The position numbers and the translations under genes were made by a program. Under the pieces are notes generated by a model. That model ran no database searches. It saw only the letters and a program-made list of their open reading frames with translations, and was not told where the DNA came from. A stretch of DNA of 64,000 nucleotides. It comes from Centropristis striata (taxonomy: Eukaryota > Chordata > Actinopteri > Perciformes > Serranidae). The stretch spans positions 18,908,603 through 18,972,602 of the forward strand of contig NC_081537.1 of NCBI RefSeq assembly GCF_030273125.1. The letters run 5' to 3'. Below are positions 27,501 to 37,216 of this stretch, piece by piece (positions within the stretch are counted from its first letter, which is position 1; every line of letters starts with the position of its first letter).

Positions 27501-30410
27501 ATATGTAAATGGGCAAAAATAATTAGTAAAAGATTTACAAATAATAATAATAATAACTATAATAATAACTTTTTTTTAAAGGGAAAAATTAAAAAGGAGG
27601 CATAAACGCAAAACACAACATAAAAACAATCAATAAATACAACTAGAATTATATTAATTAGTACCTATAAATAATATAGTATTTATTTTAAATCAAGCAG
27701 TTCATCTGGCTCCTTTTTGTGTTCTGTATTATAATGTGTTGAATGTATTATCTGTGTTGTTTTGATGTGAAATTTGAAGGGAAAATATTAATATCACTAC
27801 TCATCCTTCAGCATTTTCAAGAGGCCATTATAATATGATATTCTTTACTCTTTCTTTCCTGTTAAAAGTATTTTTTTTCTGGATTTAATTGACTTGAATA
27901 TCACAAGGAAATAAAACAGCATGACCCCATGCTAGATACCTGGTTTGTAATTAGTCAATATCTTAATAGATAGCTACACCATCAGAAAAATTCATATAGA
28001 GTTGTAACTTTCACCACTTGTAACATGCCAATTTACAATCAGACAATCATTAACAGGTCAAGTTATTTTTCACAACAAAGCAAATAGGCCTACAAGTCAT
28101 AGCAGTGTACAGCGGGTTTACATACAGAAGCAAAAAATAATGCAAAGAACCTAGTTGTATTTCAAGCTCAATTTCATCACACTGTTTAAATAATCGCCTA
28201 ACTAATTTTTTCAAGTTTTGCACGAAACCCAAAAAACTTCACCAAAAGTGTAACATATGACATTTATTGATCATTTCACTCAAAAAGTCTGTAACAAAGG
28301 ATGGCTATTGGCATAGTAATAACACTGTGTGTAAATTATGTAACATGTCTTTGTGACTTAAGCAAGATATGGTAACACTTTATTTTGAAGGTGTCTATAT
28401 AAGAGTCACACAAGCCTGTCAGAAACATGACATGACAAGTATCATGAGCATTAATGTTACTTCAGAGTGTCATTAATGTTCATGACACATTCCATGTCAT
28501 GTTTATGACATGCTCATATCACTCTTATGTAGACACCTTAGAGTAAAGTGTTACCAATATTAGTGTCAACAATAAAACACTGATAAACTAAACTGATAAA
28601 CTAAACAATCTCCCTCTAGCTCTTCTTTGCTGGGTTCTTATCTGATGCCTATGAATGTGGCAAATTGTCAAAGAAGTGATGATCTTAAAGGGGTAAAATC
28701 ACATGATCTGATCAACTGAGGATGTAGGCGATTTTACCATAGGTGGCCAGCGTCATGAGGAGATGATTTAGGCAAAAAAACAAAACAATTTTGACAAAAA
28801 ATGACTTAGGCGATTATCTCAACAGTGTGACCATTTGCAACTGAGCAGCACAAGAGAAACTACTCACTTGGACCCAGGGCAGAATAATGGCGAGTATCTC
28901 ATCATCTGCCGGTGAGGATTCACGAATTCTCGGATGGTGAACCATAAAGTCTTGTAACGTAGCAACCACAAACGCGATAAAGTCATCATTGACGGGATGA
29001 AACAGGTCAAAAAACGGTAGAAATGGACGCGCTGCACACCTGCACCAATATTATTGGACGTTAACAGTCACCTGGGAGCTCAGCAACCTGAAGTATTTAG
29101 TATTTTAAAAAAATGGAATAAATTATCAGTAAATAAATAGACTCAATTGTAAGGATTAACGTGTGTATTAACTGATATTTAAATGGCCGAAAAATATTTT
29201 TTAAATTAGGCCTAATATTAAAACGTATTAAACTTAGAAATGAGTTTCTCAAAAATAACATAAATCAATCAAGATAAACATATAACACATAAGATTTAAA
29301 ATAAATGAATGAATACCTAGATAAATCGTTATTTCAAATTTGACATTTTTGAGAATTTAATTGATTGATTTATTGTTTTAATCAAGCAATAAATAAATTG
29401 TTCTATATATATGTATATTATTATTACTAGTAGTAGTATATATTAGTTTGTTTGTTTTTTTACTCAATTTGATCTTTTTCACAACAATTATTGTGATTTA
29501 AGGAAATGCACAGCCAACACAATAATATAACCCTGATCTCATTTACAATATATTACATATGTATTGGTTTTAAGTTAGTGAGGATCCAACTCCCACTAGA
29601 GGTCGCCAAAGCTACAAGGAGTTTCAAGACCTTCATGGGTTTTTCGGGTTTGGGTTTTTATTAATGCACAGTTGGCCTTATTTCTGTATTTCTTTGTCGT
29701 CTTTTTGTCGTTGTTCTAGTTTTGATTTTTATTTCAGATATAAAAATGTAACAAATCACAGGAAATAATTAGCTTATCTAAATTGCTTTTTTTCACTTGT
29801 ACTTTCTGCAGTTATTGCAGTCCCTGTTTGGGTTAATTATACATTTTATCAGTTGTTCTGTACTGTGAAATATCCATATGATATGTCTCTTCATCAGGGG
29901 TTGTCAGTGCACTCAATGATAGAAAAAGGGAAACCTAAACATGTAGGTTTAAGGTTGTCTTTTACCATATCGCTGAAAAGAAATTACTGTAATTACTGCC
30001 TAAAAATCAAACATGTTAAGCCCTCTTCCATGTCCCAGCCGATCAATGGCATGTAGCTAAGATGGTTAAGATAAGTAGCAAGATAATGCATTGGAAAATA
30101 CAGAAAATTCTCTGTTTAAAGTGAAAAAGTCTGCAGCACATTAAAAGTGTCCTGTCGGACACCTGTGATAGTTTACTCTCTTCCTTCTTGTGTTTGTGTC
30201 CAGATAAAAGGCAGCGATGCAGGCTGGACGCTGGGCTACATGTTGAATTTGACCAATATGATTCCTGCCGAGGCTCCCGACTCCCCCCCTCTGCCCTACG
30301 CCGGCTACGTCTCCATAGTAACCATCATGGCGTTGCTGCTGTTCCTCCTGTTCATCCTCATCCTGCGTCCTCTCTGGCCACGCTGCTCCAAACAGCCACA
30401 GATCGTATAA
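10051..30410 (+). CDS. entpd1: Ectonucleoside triphosphate diphosphohydrolase 1 (CD39)
   Basis: Hydrolyses extracellular ATP and ADP to AMP at the cell surface. Ten coding exons join at 10051-10066, 19261-19388, 20648-20765, 23180-23330, 23649-23808, 24581-24784, 24882-25139, 25943-26056, 26184-26321 and 30204-30410, giving 497 residues (human ENTPD1 has 510). All five apyrase conserved regions are present: VLDAGSSHT (52-60), YLGATAGMRLL (127-137), ARILSGQEEGAFGW (166-179, including the catalytic Glu), ALDLGGASTQ (198-207) and SDAGWTLGYMLNLT (433-446). One membrane segment lies at each end (about 17-38 and 462-484), as in cell-surface NTPDases. The runs YCFSGTYIL and NLTNMIPAE match ENTPD1 better than ENTPD2/3/8. 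The loop between regions 3 and 4 is about 13 residues shorter than in human. The start in exon 1 is inferred from splice phase; Met7 in exon 2 is an alternative. Confidence 0.93.
10089..10160. repeat. (CA)n microsatellite just after entpd1 exon 1
   Basis: CA units beginning 22 bases after the exon 1 donor, interrupted by ATG and AAATA. Confidence 0.95.
11867..11960 (-). mobile_element. Fragment of a non-LTR retrotransposon/SINE tail
   Basis: TTAGATTAGATTACATTATA, CTTTACTGATCCCACAATCG and GGGAAATTCACTTGTCACAG are the reverse-oriented tail of a common fish retroposon, recognisable by 'aatttcccnattgtgggat'. It lies in the first entpd1 intron. Confidence 0.6.
12631..12693. repeat. (GT)n microsatellite
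   Basis: About 30 GT units in the first entpd1 intron. Confidence 0.97.
15895..16012 (+). mobile_element. LINE 3'-tail fragment
   Basis: TGTCTTGGCCAGGTCAAGAG, TTTAAATCTCAATGAG and CCTTGTTAAATAAAGG followed by repeated GATT are the recognisable 3' end of a fish non-LTR element. Only the tail is present. It lies in the first entpd1 intron. Confidence 0.65.
17616..17678. repeat. (GA)n tract in entpd1 intron
   Basis: A nearly pure GA repeat of about 60 bp with one interruption. It is followed by a (CA)n tract and then a CT-rich run leading into the candidate cassette exon. Confidence 0.95.
17818..17878. repeat. (CA)n microsatellite in entpd1 intron
   Basis: Two CA blocks separated by CAAGCCC. 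Confidence 0.95.
18061..18090 (+). CDS. entpd1: Candidate 30-nt in-frame cassette exon of entpd1
   Basis: A long CT-rich tract ends in TGCCAG, then 30 nt, then the strong donor GTAAGT. The length is a multiple of three. Spliced between exon 1 (phase 1) and exon 2 it reads VVKFIEVDNR with no stop, so it would lengthen the cytosolic N-terminus by ten residues. Alternatively it is the end of a non-coding leader exon from a second promoter, in which case translation would start at Met7 in exon 2. No sequence outside the window supports either reading. Confidence 0.4.
18114..18248 (+). repeat. First copy of the duplicated intronic block
   Basis: Partner of 21936-22063, in the same orientation and about 3.8 kb upstream. 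It begins 23 bp after the donor of the candidate cassette exon. Confidence 0.8.
18534..18595. repeat. (GT)n microsatellite
   Basis: About 30 GT dinucleotides in the entpd1 intron upstream of exon 2. Confidence 0.97.
19261..19388 (+). CDS. entpd1: entpd1 exon 2: N-terminal membrane anchor
   Basis: The acceptor CCGCTCTCAG precedes AGATGAAAGAG and the donor GTACAG follows. It encodes MKEKNPWHTP, a hydrophobic segment (VTIIITVIGVIAIVAL) and the stalk ending PLPQKYK. Spacing from the anchor to YGIVLDAG matches human ENTPD1. It ends in phase 0. Confidence 0.9.
20648..20765 (+). CDS. entpd1: entpd1 exon 3: apyrase conserved region 1
   Basis: Encodes YGIVLDAGSSHT, the phosphate-binding loop of conserved region 1, then WPAEKENNTG and CKVKG. 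The acceptor is CTCCTCCAG and the donor GTGTGC. It ends in phase 1. Confidence 0.95.
21936..22063 (+). repeat. Second copy of an intronic block also at 18114-18248
   Basis: From GTTCTCCGTTGCC to GTGTGTTTGTGGC this segment repeats, with a few substitutions and one gap, the block just downstream of the candidate cassette exon. Both copies contain an acceptor-like GTGTGTTTTCCC(C)ACAG. Confidence 0.8.
23180..23330 (+). CDS. entpd1: entpd1 exon 4: apyrase conserved region 2
   Basis: Encodes KGISSYASDP through YLGATAGMRLL. It enters in phase 1 and leaves in phase 2, the split Asn codon being completed by exon 5. The acceptor is CAACTTGCAG and the donor GTACGG. Confidence 0.95.
23649..23808 (+). 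CDS. entpd1: entpd1 exon 5: apyrase conserved region 3
   Basis: Encodes NMENSSASDK through ARILSGQEEGAFGW and VNYLDDRLEQ. It carries the catalytic-base glutamate of GDA1/CD39 enzymes in QEEG. The acceptor is TGTTGCAG and the donor GTCTGC. It ends in phase 0. Confidence 0.95.
23880..24520. mobile_element. Probable decayed MITE in entpd1 intron 5
   Basis: The left part AAGGATGGGAATAATTAATC and the right part with repeated GATTAATCGATTAATT and GATCGTCAACGTTAT resemble the ends of fish hAT-type non-autonomous elements. The inverted ends are degenerate and no target duplication is clear. Confidence 0.35.
24581..24784 (+). CDS. entpd1: entpd1 exon 6: apyrase conserved region 4
   Basis: Encodes GLETTGALDLGGASTQ, then FRLYGNDYNLYTHSF and CYGKDQAL. 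These are runs shared with ENTPD1 and ENTPD2. The acceptor is TTTCTGCTGCAG and the donor GTAAAT. It is phase 0 on both sides. Confidence 0.96.
24882..25139 (+). CDS. entpd1: entpd1 exon 7: ectodomain
   Basis: Encodes AGPASLLLDPCFHPGY through CKYSRCSFNGVFQPMLQG. The cysteine pattern matches the disulfide-bonded region of CD39. Only 97 bp of intron separate it from exon 6. The donor is GTAATG. It is phase 0 on both sides. Confidence 0.96.
25943..26056 (+). CDS. entpd1: entpd1 exon 8: ectodomain
   Basis: Encodes AFSAYYFVMNFLNLTDT through RYCATPWNQ. The acceptor is CTCTAACTGCAG and the donor GTCGGG. It is phase 0 on both sides. Confidence 0.95.
26184..26321 (+). CDS. entpd1: entpd1 exon 9: ectodomain
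   Basis: Encodes ITQQHPDVKVKYLAEYC, FSGTYILTLLTEGYNFT and KFIKK. Joining it to exon 8 preserves the human spacing between the Trp and KYL. The donor is GTCAGT. It is phase 0 on both sides. Confidence 0.95.
26322..30203 (+). other. entpd1: entpd1 intron 9
   Basis: This 3.9-kb AT-rich intron contains the MITE at 28371-28555 and several ATAATAATA-type simple repeats around 27370-27560. No exon or RNA gene was recognised in it. Confidence 0.7.
28371..28555. mobile_element. Palindromic MITE (GGTAACACTTTA ends)
   Basis: GGTAACACTTTATTTTGAAG at the left is mirrored by the complement of GAGTAAAGTGTTACC at the right. GTGTCTATATAAGAGT and ACTCTTATGTAGACAC pair further in. The interior (CATGACATGACA, TCATGACACATTCCATG) is also partly self-complementary. 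This structure is typical of a very common teleost MITE. It lies in entpd1 intron 9. Confidence 0.85.
30204..30410 (+). CDS. entpd1: entpd1 exon 10: conserved region 5 and C-terminal anchor
   Basis: Encodes IKGSDAGWTLGYMLNLTN, PAEAPDSPPLPYAGY, a second membrane segment (VSIVTIMALLLFLLFILIL) and the short cytosolic tail RPLWPRCSKQPQIV ending in TAA. The acceptor is TTTGTGTCCAG. Confidence 0.96.
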   Translation: MKGSDAGWTLGYMLNLTNMIPAEAPDSPPLPYAGYVSIVTIMALLLFLLFILILRPLWPRCSKQPQIV

Positions 30411-30758
30411 AACACGCAGGTGTATGTAGGAATGCCGTGGAAGAAAGGGAATGTCGGAGTGTGCTCTTGTACCAATCTGTGAATAACCAATTTTACACTC
30501 TTGTGGGGAGGTCAAAGGTCAACGTCTGCTGCACATCTGTGGTCCTGCAGCTCATGTGGATTCAAGGACATTTCAGAAGGACAAATACTCAACAATAGAG
30601 CGGGTTTTGCTTCTCTGGTTGAAGGACAGTTTATGTGTTTATTTGTTTGTCTGTGTGTGAGTGTGTGTGTTTGGATTTGAATGTGCGCTTGAGTGTGTGC
30701 ACCCACCTCAGTCTGCATGTATGTGTCTTGAATTATGATGTGAATATGATACTGTATA

Positions 30759-30764
30759 AATAAA
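30759..30764 (+). promoter_or_regulatory. entpd1: Polyadenylation signal AATAAA of entpd1
   Basis: AATAAA lies 349 bases after the stop codon and is followed by a GT-rich stretch. Confidence 0.75.
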
Positions 30765-31067
30765 ATAACCCAAGTTTATATAAAATGTTGTAGATCTCTT
30801 GTCATTTGTGCAAATAGCATCAGTGAAAAATGTTTAATGTTGCATCATTTATTTACAATGTATCCAGAAAGTTATTTGTATTTTTATAAAAACTGACATT
30901 ACAAAGTTTTGCTATTTATGAAAACCCATAAACCAGCGAAGTGGCAATTAAAACAGGCATAACATCTTTGAAAATACACGTTATATCCTTTTGATTCTTG
31001 TGATTTGTTTAGGCTGTGCAAAATAAAATACAACATGGTCCCTCACCCTCATTTGTAACAATGACTA

Positions 31068-31353
31068 GAGCTGCCACTATTAATATATATATATATATAT
31101 ATTAAACTATTGCAATAAAAAATAAACAACTATTTGGGGAAAAATTTTTAAAAAAATAAGTAATTTTTCATGCACAACATGGCAGAAAATGCTGTTTTCA
31201 GTCTCTCAAATGTGAAGATGTCCTAATAAAATATTTAAAGACTTTGAACTTTTAGAAACTGGGAGGGACATATAGACAAAATGAATAATTAATAAATCTA
31301 GGAAATATTGTCAGATAAATCGATAATGTAAATAATCATTAGCTGCAGCCCAG
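31068..31353. mobile_element. hAT-type MITE remnant (AGAGCTGC ends)
   Basis: AGAGCTGCCACTATTAAT at the left pairs imperfectly with the complement of AATCATTAGCTGCAGCCC at the right. AT-rich sequence with CAGATAAATCGATAATG lies inside. This resembles the abundant fish element whose ends read GGGCTGCAACTAACGATTAT. It sits between the 3' ends of the two convergent genes. Confidence 0.6.
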
Positions 31354-31543
31354 ATATATTTTTGCAACTTAATTATACCTTTAAGAAATACTTCTGACTA
31401 CCTGAGCAGCATGAGAGATAAATCCCAGTAACAACAAACCTCAAGTAAACCTTTTTTGTATAAAATGAAAGTGCTGCCCTCTAGTGGTGAGATGGGCACA
31501 CTGCAGTATGACTACCACAATAAAAAAAACACCTCATTGCCAG

Positions 31544-31549
31544 TTTATT
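31544..31549 (-). promoter_or_regulatory. Candidate polyadenylation signal of the K2P channel gene
   Basis: TTTATT on the plus strand (AATAAA on the minus strand) lies about 690 bases beyond the channel stop codon. It is the first canonical signal I see downstream. Confidence 0.4.
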
Positions 31550-32240
31550 GTGTACATCTAGCTCAAACTAATGCTAATATTACAACAGTGCTGCAATAAA
31601 AGCTCATTTTATAAAGGTAAATATGTTGATTCAACTGTATGGTCATTATGGAGACTGCAGTTTGCATTATGCATCATTTACTGCATTGCATTATGTTGAC
31701 AGGTTTCTATAATTTTGTCCACTCAGTTCACATTACTGATCTTCTTCTTATAATCCTTGCACATAATGTACAATAGGCCAACAGATGGGACACCTGAGTC
31801 CCCTGTTGCTACGTTACTACTTCCAAGAAGGCAAATTTCCTATGCAAATACCACCATAGATTATATAAAGTGCAAGAAGCGGGTGTGAAATCCTCTAGAG
31901 CAAACTGTGCCGCTGTGGAATTATACAGCATTGGCAGGAAGTTAAAACCTTGTGGGGTTTCCCTCCGTTTGGGGGCCCAGCCCTTCCTCTACGTCACAGA
32001 TCCCGCTCTTATCTGCAGGGAATGGAGCTACAGGGGCGAACAAGAAAACAATGCCATCCTGATAGTCTGTGGGTGGTGCCTGCTTTTACTCCACAAATGT
32101 CTGTTGGTGTTGGCAATGGCAGAAAGCCATTTTTAAGTGATTAAGTGACCCAGCTTAGATATACACAGAAGGCTCCTTTTATACAGACACATTTAGAGCC
32201 ACAAGTTTACAGTCCAGTCCCTTAAATATAATGTTTTCTG

Positions 32241-32545
32241 TCATCTAAGTGTGCCGTTTGCAGCAGATCCTGGTGCGGGGGTGTAAGGTGTTGACTTGCT
32301 GTCCTTCCGGAGGGTCGCAGCTTGTTCTGACACAGAAGGAATGACAGGCAGGTGATCGCCCATGTAATCCGAGGGCTCGCTCAGCTGGTCGCTCAAGTGA
32401 TCCCGGTCAATGATGTTGGCCGTCTCGGAGTCCAGGTCCCGGACTTTTTCTTTGTAGAACTTCTGTCTGAGGCGTTTCATCTGGGGGAGCTCGCAGCACG
32501 TCTCCAGCACCACCAGGACAAACACCAAGCCCAGCAGCAGGTAGA
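32241..32545 (-). CDS. kcnk1: K2P channel exon 3: TM4 and cytosolic tail
   Basis: Begins at a split Val codon and encodes VYLLLGLVFVLVVLETCCEL (end of TM4) and KRLRQKFYKEK, then the acidic NIIDRDHLSD segment and a Ser/Pro/Thr-rich tail ending NGTLR and TGA. The acceptor on the minus strand is TTGCTCTCCCAG. Confidence 0.92.
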
Positions 32546-35500
32546 CTGGGAGAGCAAACACACAGACAATGGCAGCATGATGAAGTAAAGAACAGTGACT
32601 AATAAGATCAAGTAAAGGTTTGGTGAATAAATAAAGGGTGTAGTGGCTAACAGTCATTGCTTTGTTTAACCCTGTCGATCAGGAAACCTCAGAGGTGGAA
32701 AACATTATGATCCTGTACTGAACATTTATTGAATTTCATGTTTTGTTCCCAGGTAAGGGATCACATCCTCTGCAGCAGCCTGTTCCAAACGTGTCAATCA
32801 ATAATCTCAACAACTATTGGAAAGATTACTATGAACTTTTGGAGAAAAATTCAACCTCTGTACAGTCATTCACTCATTATACTTAACCGCTAATCTGAAC
32901 TCAAGTTGCAAAGGACTGGAGCCAATCCCAGCTGACATTTAGGTGAGGGTACATAGAGACAGACAACCATTCACACTCTCATTGACTCCTATGGGCAATT
33001 TAAAGTCACCAATTAGACTTAAGATGCATATATTAGGACTGTGGGAGGAAGCCGGGCACCCTCTGTACAGTCATAAACAGGAAACAGGAAACAAAAAATT
33101 TTTACCAGGCTTTAAACAGGTTTGGGATTCTGACATAGTAGTCTATGGGGATTTTCTCTCTTTTGGAGCCAGCATCAAGGTGTCGTTCAAGGAAATGACT
33201 GCAGTTTTTGACACTTCCTTACTGGTTTCATTTTTCAGCCATGAGACTGCTGCTTGGCCATCAACCATCAGTTGGCAGAAATAGTAAAGTAGTAAACATT
33301 ACCTGATAATCACAAACATGTTAGTACCGTCATTGTGAAGTAAAACTTTGATTCTCTGCTCGAACCTGACTGGGCTGGACCTGGTCCAACGGGATTAGAG
33401 CCATTGTCCAGAGACTTCACCTCTTATTAATGAGGAATAATGTTATACAATCACTATTTAATATTGCAAAATGTAGTTTTTGGGCTGTGCTGAACTTTCA
33501 AGAGGTTCATTTTAGAGGTTGTGTCTGTTCACACATTAGAAAGGCTTGGGTTGACTTCAGTTTGTAATTCATTTGTAAGTATTAAGAAAAGGAATAGAAA
33601 TTCAGGTTTCTAATTGGCTCAGGCCCAGAACTGCTGCTGTGGTTCAGGCTCTGCTGGGGTTTGGACAGAAACTTTGCAAATTTATGAAGACACAGCCTCA
33701 CAGAGCATGACTGTAGTTCCTTAGTCTTGTTTCTGCTTCCCTGTGAAATACTGGATCATTTTCAACTCTCAAGATCACTTTTTTTGTTTTAACTGCTCAG
33801 AACTGACAGATCTATGCTAAGTAAGCAATGCTTTGTTTTCAGGGGTCACGATCCAACAGGGTTTCTGTGCAGGATGAGAACATGCAGGTCTACTACTGCT
33901 TGAGCTCTTGAAATGTTTTCTAAACCAGTGGATTAGTGGCTTAAGTTTTCCCTTTTAGGAGATAAAAGGCTTCCATCTGGCAGCAGCAGCAGCAGCACAT
34001 TCAGCCAGGCTACATACCTGTAATAGCCAGCCTGTAGAGATGAGGGTGTGGGTTGGCCTCTTTACTCTGGGCCTCTCCAGGGACATAATCCCCGAGGCCA
34101 ATGGTTGTCAGAGATATGAAACAGAAATACAGAGACTCCAGGAAGTCCCAGTCCACCTCCAGGGTGACAAAGATCCACGCAGGGATGATGAGGAAGAGCA
34201 GGGCTACGATGGCGGCGAGACAGATAGCATGCACGCCGGCGAGCTGCGCTTTAGGCATGGCCCATCTGCGGTGGAAATAGGACACTGGACGCTGAGTCAC
34301 CAGGACCATAATCCTCTGCACCACCACGGTGAGGAAGAAGAGGGTGACGGGGATGCCGAAGAGGGAGTAGAAGATACAGAAGGCCTTCCCTTCATCTGAG
34401 AGAGGGACAGAGTGGCCGTAACCTGAAAACACAAAGCAGATGTGCTTAAGATGTCTTAATTACAGGGAGGTGAGATTTTCCAGGAGCCACTTAGACTCTG
34501 TGGAGCTCATAACAATAATTAGAAAACAGAGAGAGGCTCATTCATCAGCAACAGCTTATGAAAGAAAAGGTTGAGCCAAGTTCTGTAGGTTTTACTTTGC
34601 TCCTTTTAGCAGAACAAACGCTAAAACTACTCTAGAACTCTCTCACCCAAAACATCAGACATTCTCCCTATTGGACTCTGCTTTTTTTTCAACAATATTT
34701 TATTGTCATAACAATGGACGGTGTACAGTTATAGATACACAGACATTTTTGTAGTTTACAGCATTCCAACCGCCCTCCCCCCACTTTACCCTCCCATCTA
34801 GCCCTGTGTTGACCCCTCCATTAATACATAGATCACATAAAATAAAAAAATAAAAATAAAAGGACAGTACAGCAAACAGACATTAGGTAATACAATAAGA
34901 TAATTGAGAAACAAAAGTAAATTAATTAAGACCAATAATAAATAAAACAACACAAATACCCTTTCACCTTTCTCGTTATTATTGTTGTAGTTTTTATAGT
35001 TTGTAGTGTGGAAATTTATTTCGAACATACAGTACTGTGCAAAAGTCTTAGGCAGGTGTGAAAAAATGCCTAGAAGAATTGATGCTGGTTTGAAGACTCG
35101 TCATACTAAATATTGATTTGTTTGTTTTTTTTCTTCTGTTCACTCACTTTGCATTTTGTTAATTGATAAAAAATAAAGTATTATCATTTCTATTTTTGAA
35201 AGCATTCTTATTTTAAAGCATTTTTTCAAACCTGCTTAAATCTTTTGCACAGTATTGTGTATTTTTTTTAAAGAGCGGGAAATGATCATACAAACAAGTA
35301 ATATTTACAGAAAATTTTGGTTTATATTTGAAAAGGAGAGAGAATAAGTACAAATGTATTAATCCCCAACCCTTCTTCATAAATTATTAGTTGATTCCTT
35401 ATTGATCTGAACCTATACACTTATTAATTTTCCTAAATGTGCATGAATATAACAGTTATTATCTTTTATTTCTGTTATACAGAAATATAAGTTCATTACT

Positions 35501-37171
35501 GATGTACATGTCCTTAACAAGAATTCATAAGAATAAGAATACAGAAATTCATGATCAATCAAGAATACAATTAATTAGTTATAAATGTATCCAAAATCAT
35601 GTCTTTATACATTTTTCTAAACTGGTTTAAGACTTTGCTTTAACTTCACATTAATACTGTTCTATAGCTTCCACAGATTAAATTATTTTGGATTTTTTGT
35701 TTCTGTTTGGCTTTCACTGTTCTTAGTTGTTGAAGCTGTTTAAAACCAATTTTGTTTACACTCTTTGTTTTTATTACAAAGAGTGTCTGTGAGAACCTTT
35801 TAAAGCACTGTACAAATAAAATGTTTTGTTTTTTTAAAGTATTATAATTGTATGTTATGAAGCTTCAGGTCAGATCTCATTGAAACCTTCTTCTTGATAC
35901 TGGCTAACATGTGGTGCAACAGATAAAGCCGAATAAGCTGTTATTATAGTCAATATAAGCGTTTAAATACTTTACAAGGTTACCAGACCATATACAAGTT
36001 GCCCCTTATAATAATCTTGATGATGTATGGTGACATAACAGTGCCACTCTCTAATGAAACACTGAATGAAAGGTTTCTCATCTATAATTAACAACTTTAT
36101 TAATAAACATTTTACTAATTCAGTATGAAGCAGCTATGAGCCATTAATAAACCCAGCTTTTATTTAAAATAACATAACAAATTCATAAGCTCGGAGGCAT
36201 AAGGCTCTGATGGATCTTTTCATTTGGAACCAGCTCATTATCTCACTACATATTCTTGATTGAGAGCAGGTGTGATTTTAAGAATGTGAAAGATGTTTAT
36301 TGAACTTTTCCTGTCAGCAAAAACACATATGGGACCAATTATTATTCAAAGCAAAGTATTTTTATATGCCTCACATGTCTGGACGGGACTTTTAATTAAC
36401 CATAAAGCCATTTGTTACAACGACAACAAAGAAAAGCCTTTGAGGCCGACAAAGTGTGACTTATCAGAAAGAGCTTCCAAAGAAAAGGAATGCGCTGTGG
36501 AGCAGAATGAACCTGAACAGTGGGTTGTTGTTTTTTATCATACTTGGCTTTGTAAAAGCGGAAAATGTCTGGCAGCAAAAGTTGCCAAATGCTTACTATC
36601 AAATAACAGTGAAAAACCACAAGTTATTTTACAAATCATTTCAGGAAATATCTGTATTTTAGAAATAAATATCTGTGGAATAACTGATTTTTATTTTTAT
36701 TTTTTTTTACTTTAATAAGTAAGGTAAGTGTCTTTTGCATTTTTTTTTACGATTTCTTTTTACTTTCTTTTTTTTACATTAACTTTAAAGTTTAACTGTA
36801 AGAGAACAGAAAGTTGCATTAAGTTTACATTTATCAATATGATGTGTATTTTTTTAAATTGTTATATAGAATTTACTTTAATTTAATATCCAAGACCATT
36901 AAGCAATTTAATAATACTGAAAAATAATAACGACGAAAATATTAATGTCCAGTTATAGTAACTTTCAGATTTCAACATTCATTTTATGGTGAATATTTGT
37001 AATAAAAGTAATTAATTTTTATGGTATTTGTACTTAATGTAGAAAAAAAAACAAGAAAAACCCTGTAAAATATTACAGTAAATGTATGGAAAATCGCTTT
37101 TTTTCTTTCTTTTTTTACAGTGTAGTCTTTGGGCACATGGGACTATTGTTAGGCTAAAGACAATAATAATG

Positions 37172-37216
<45 letters not shown>
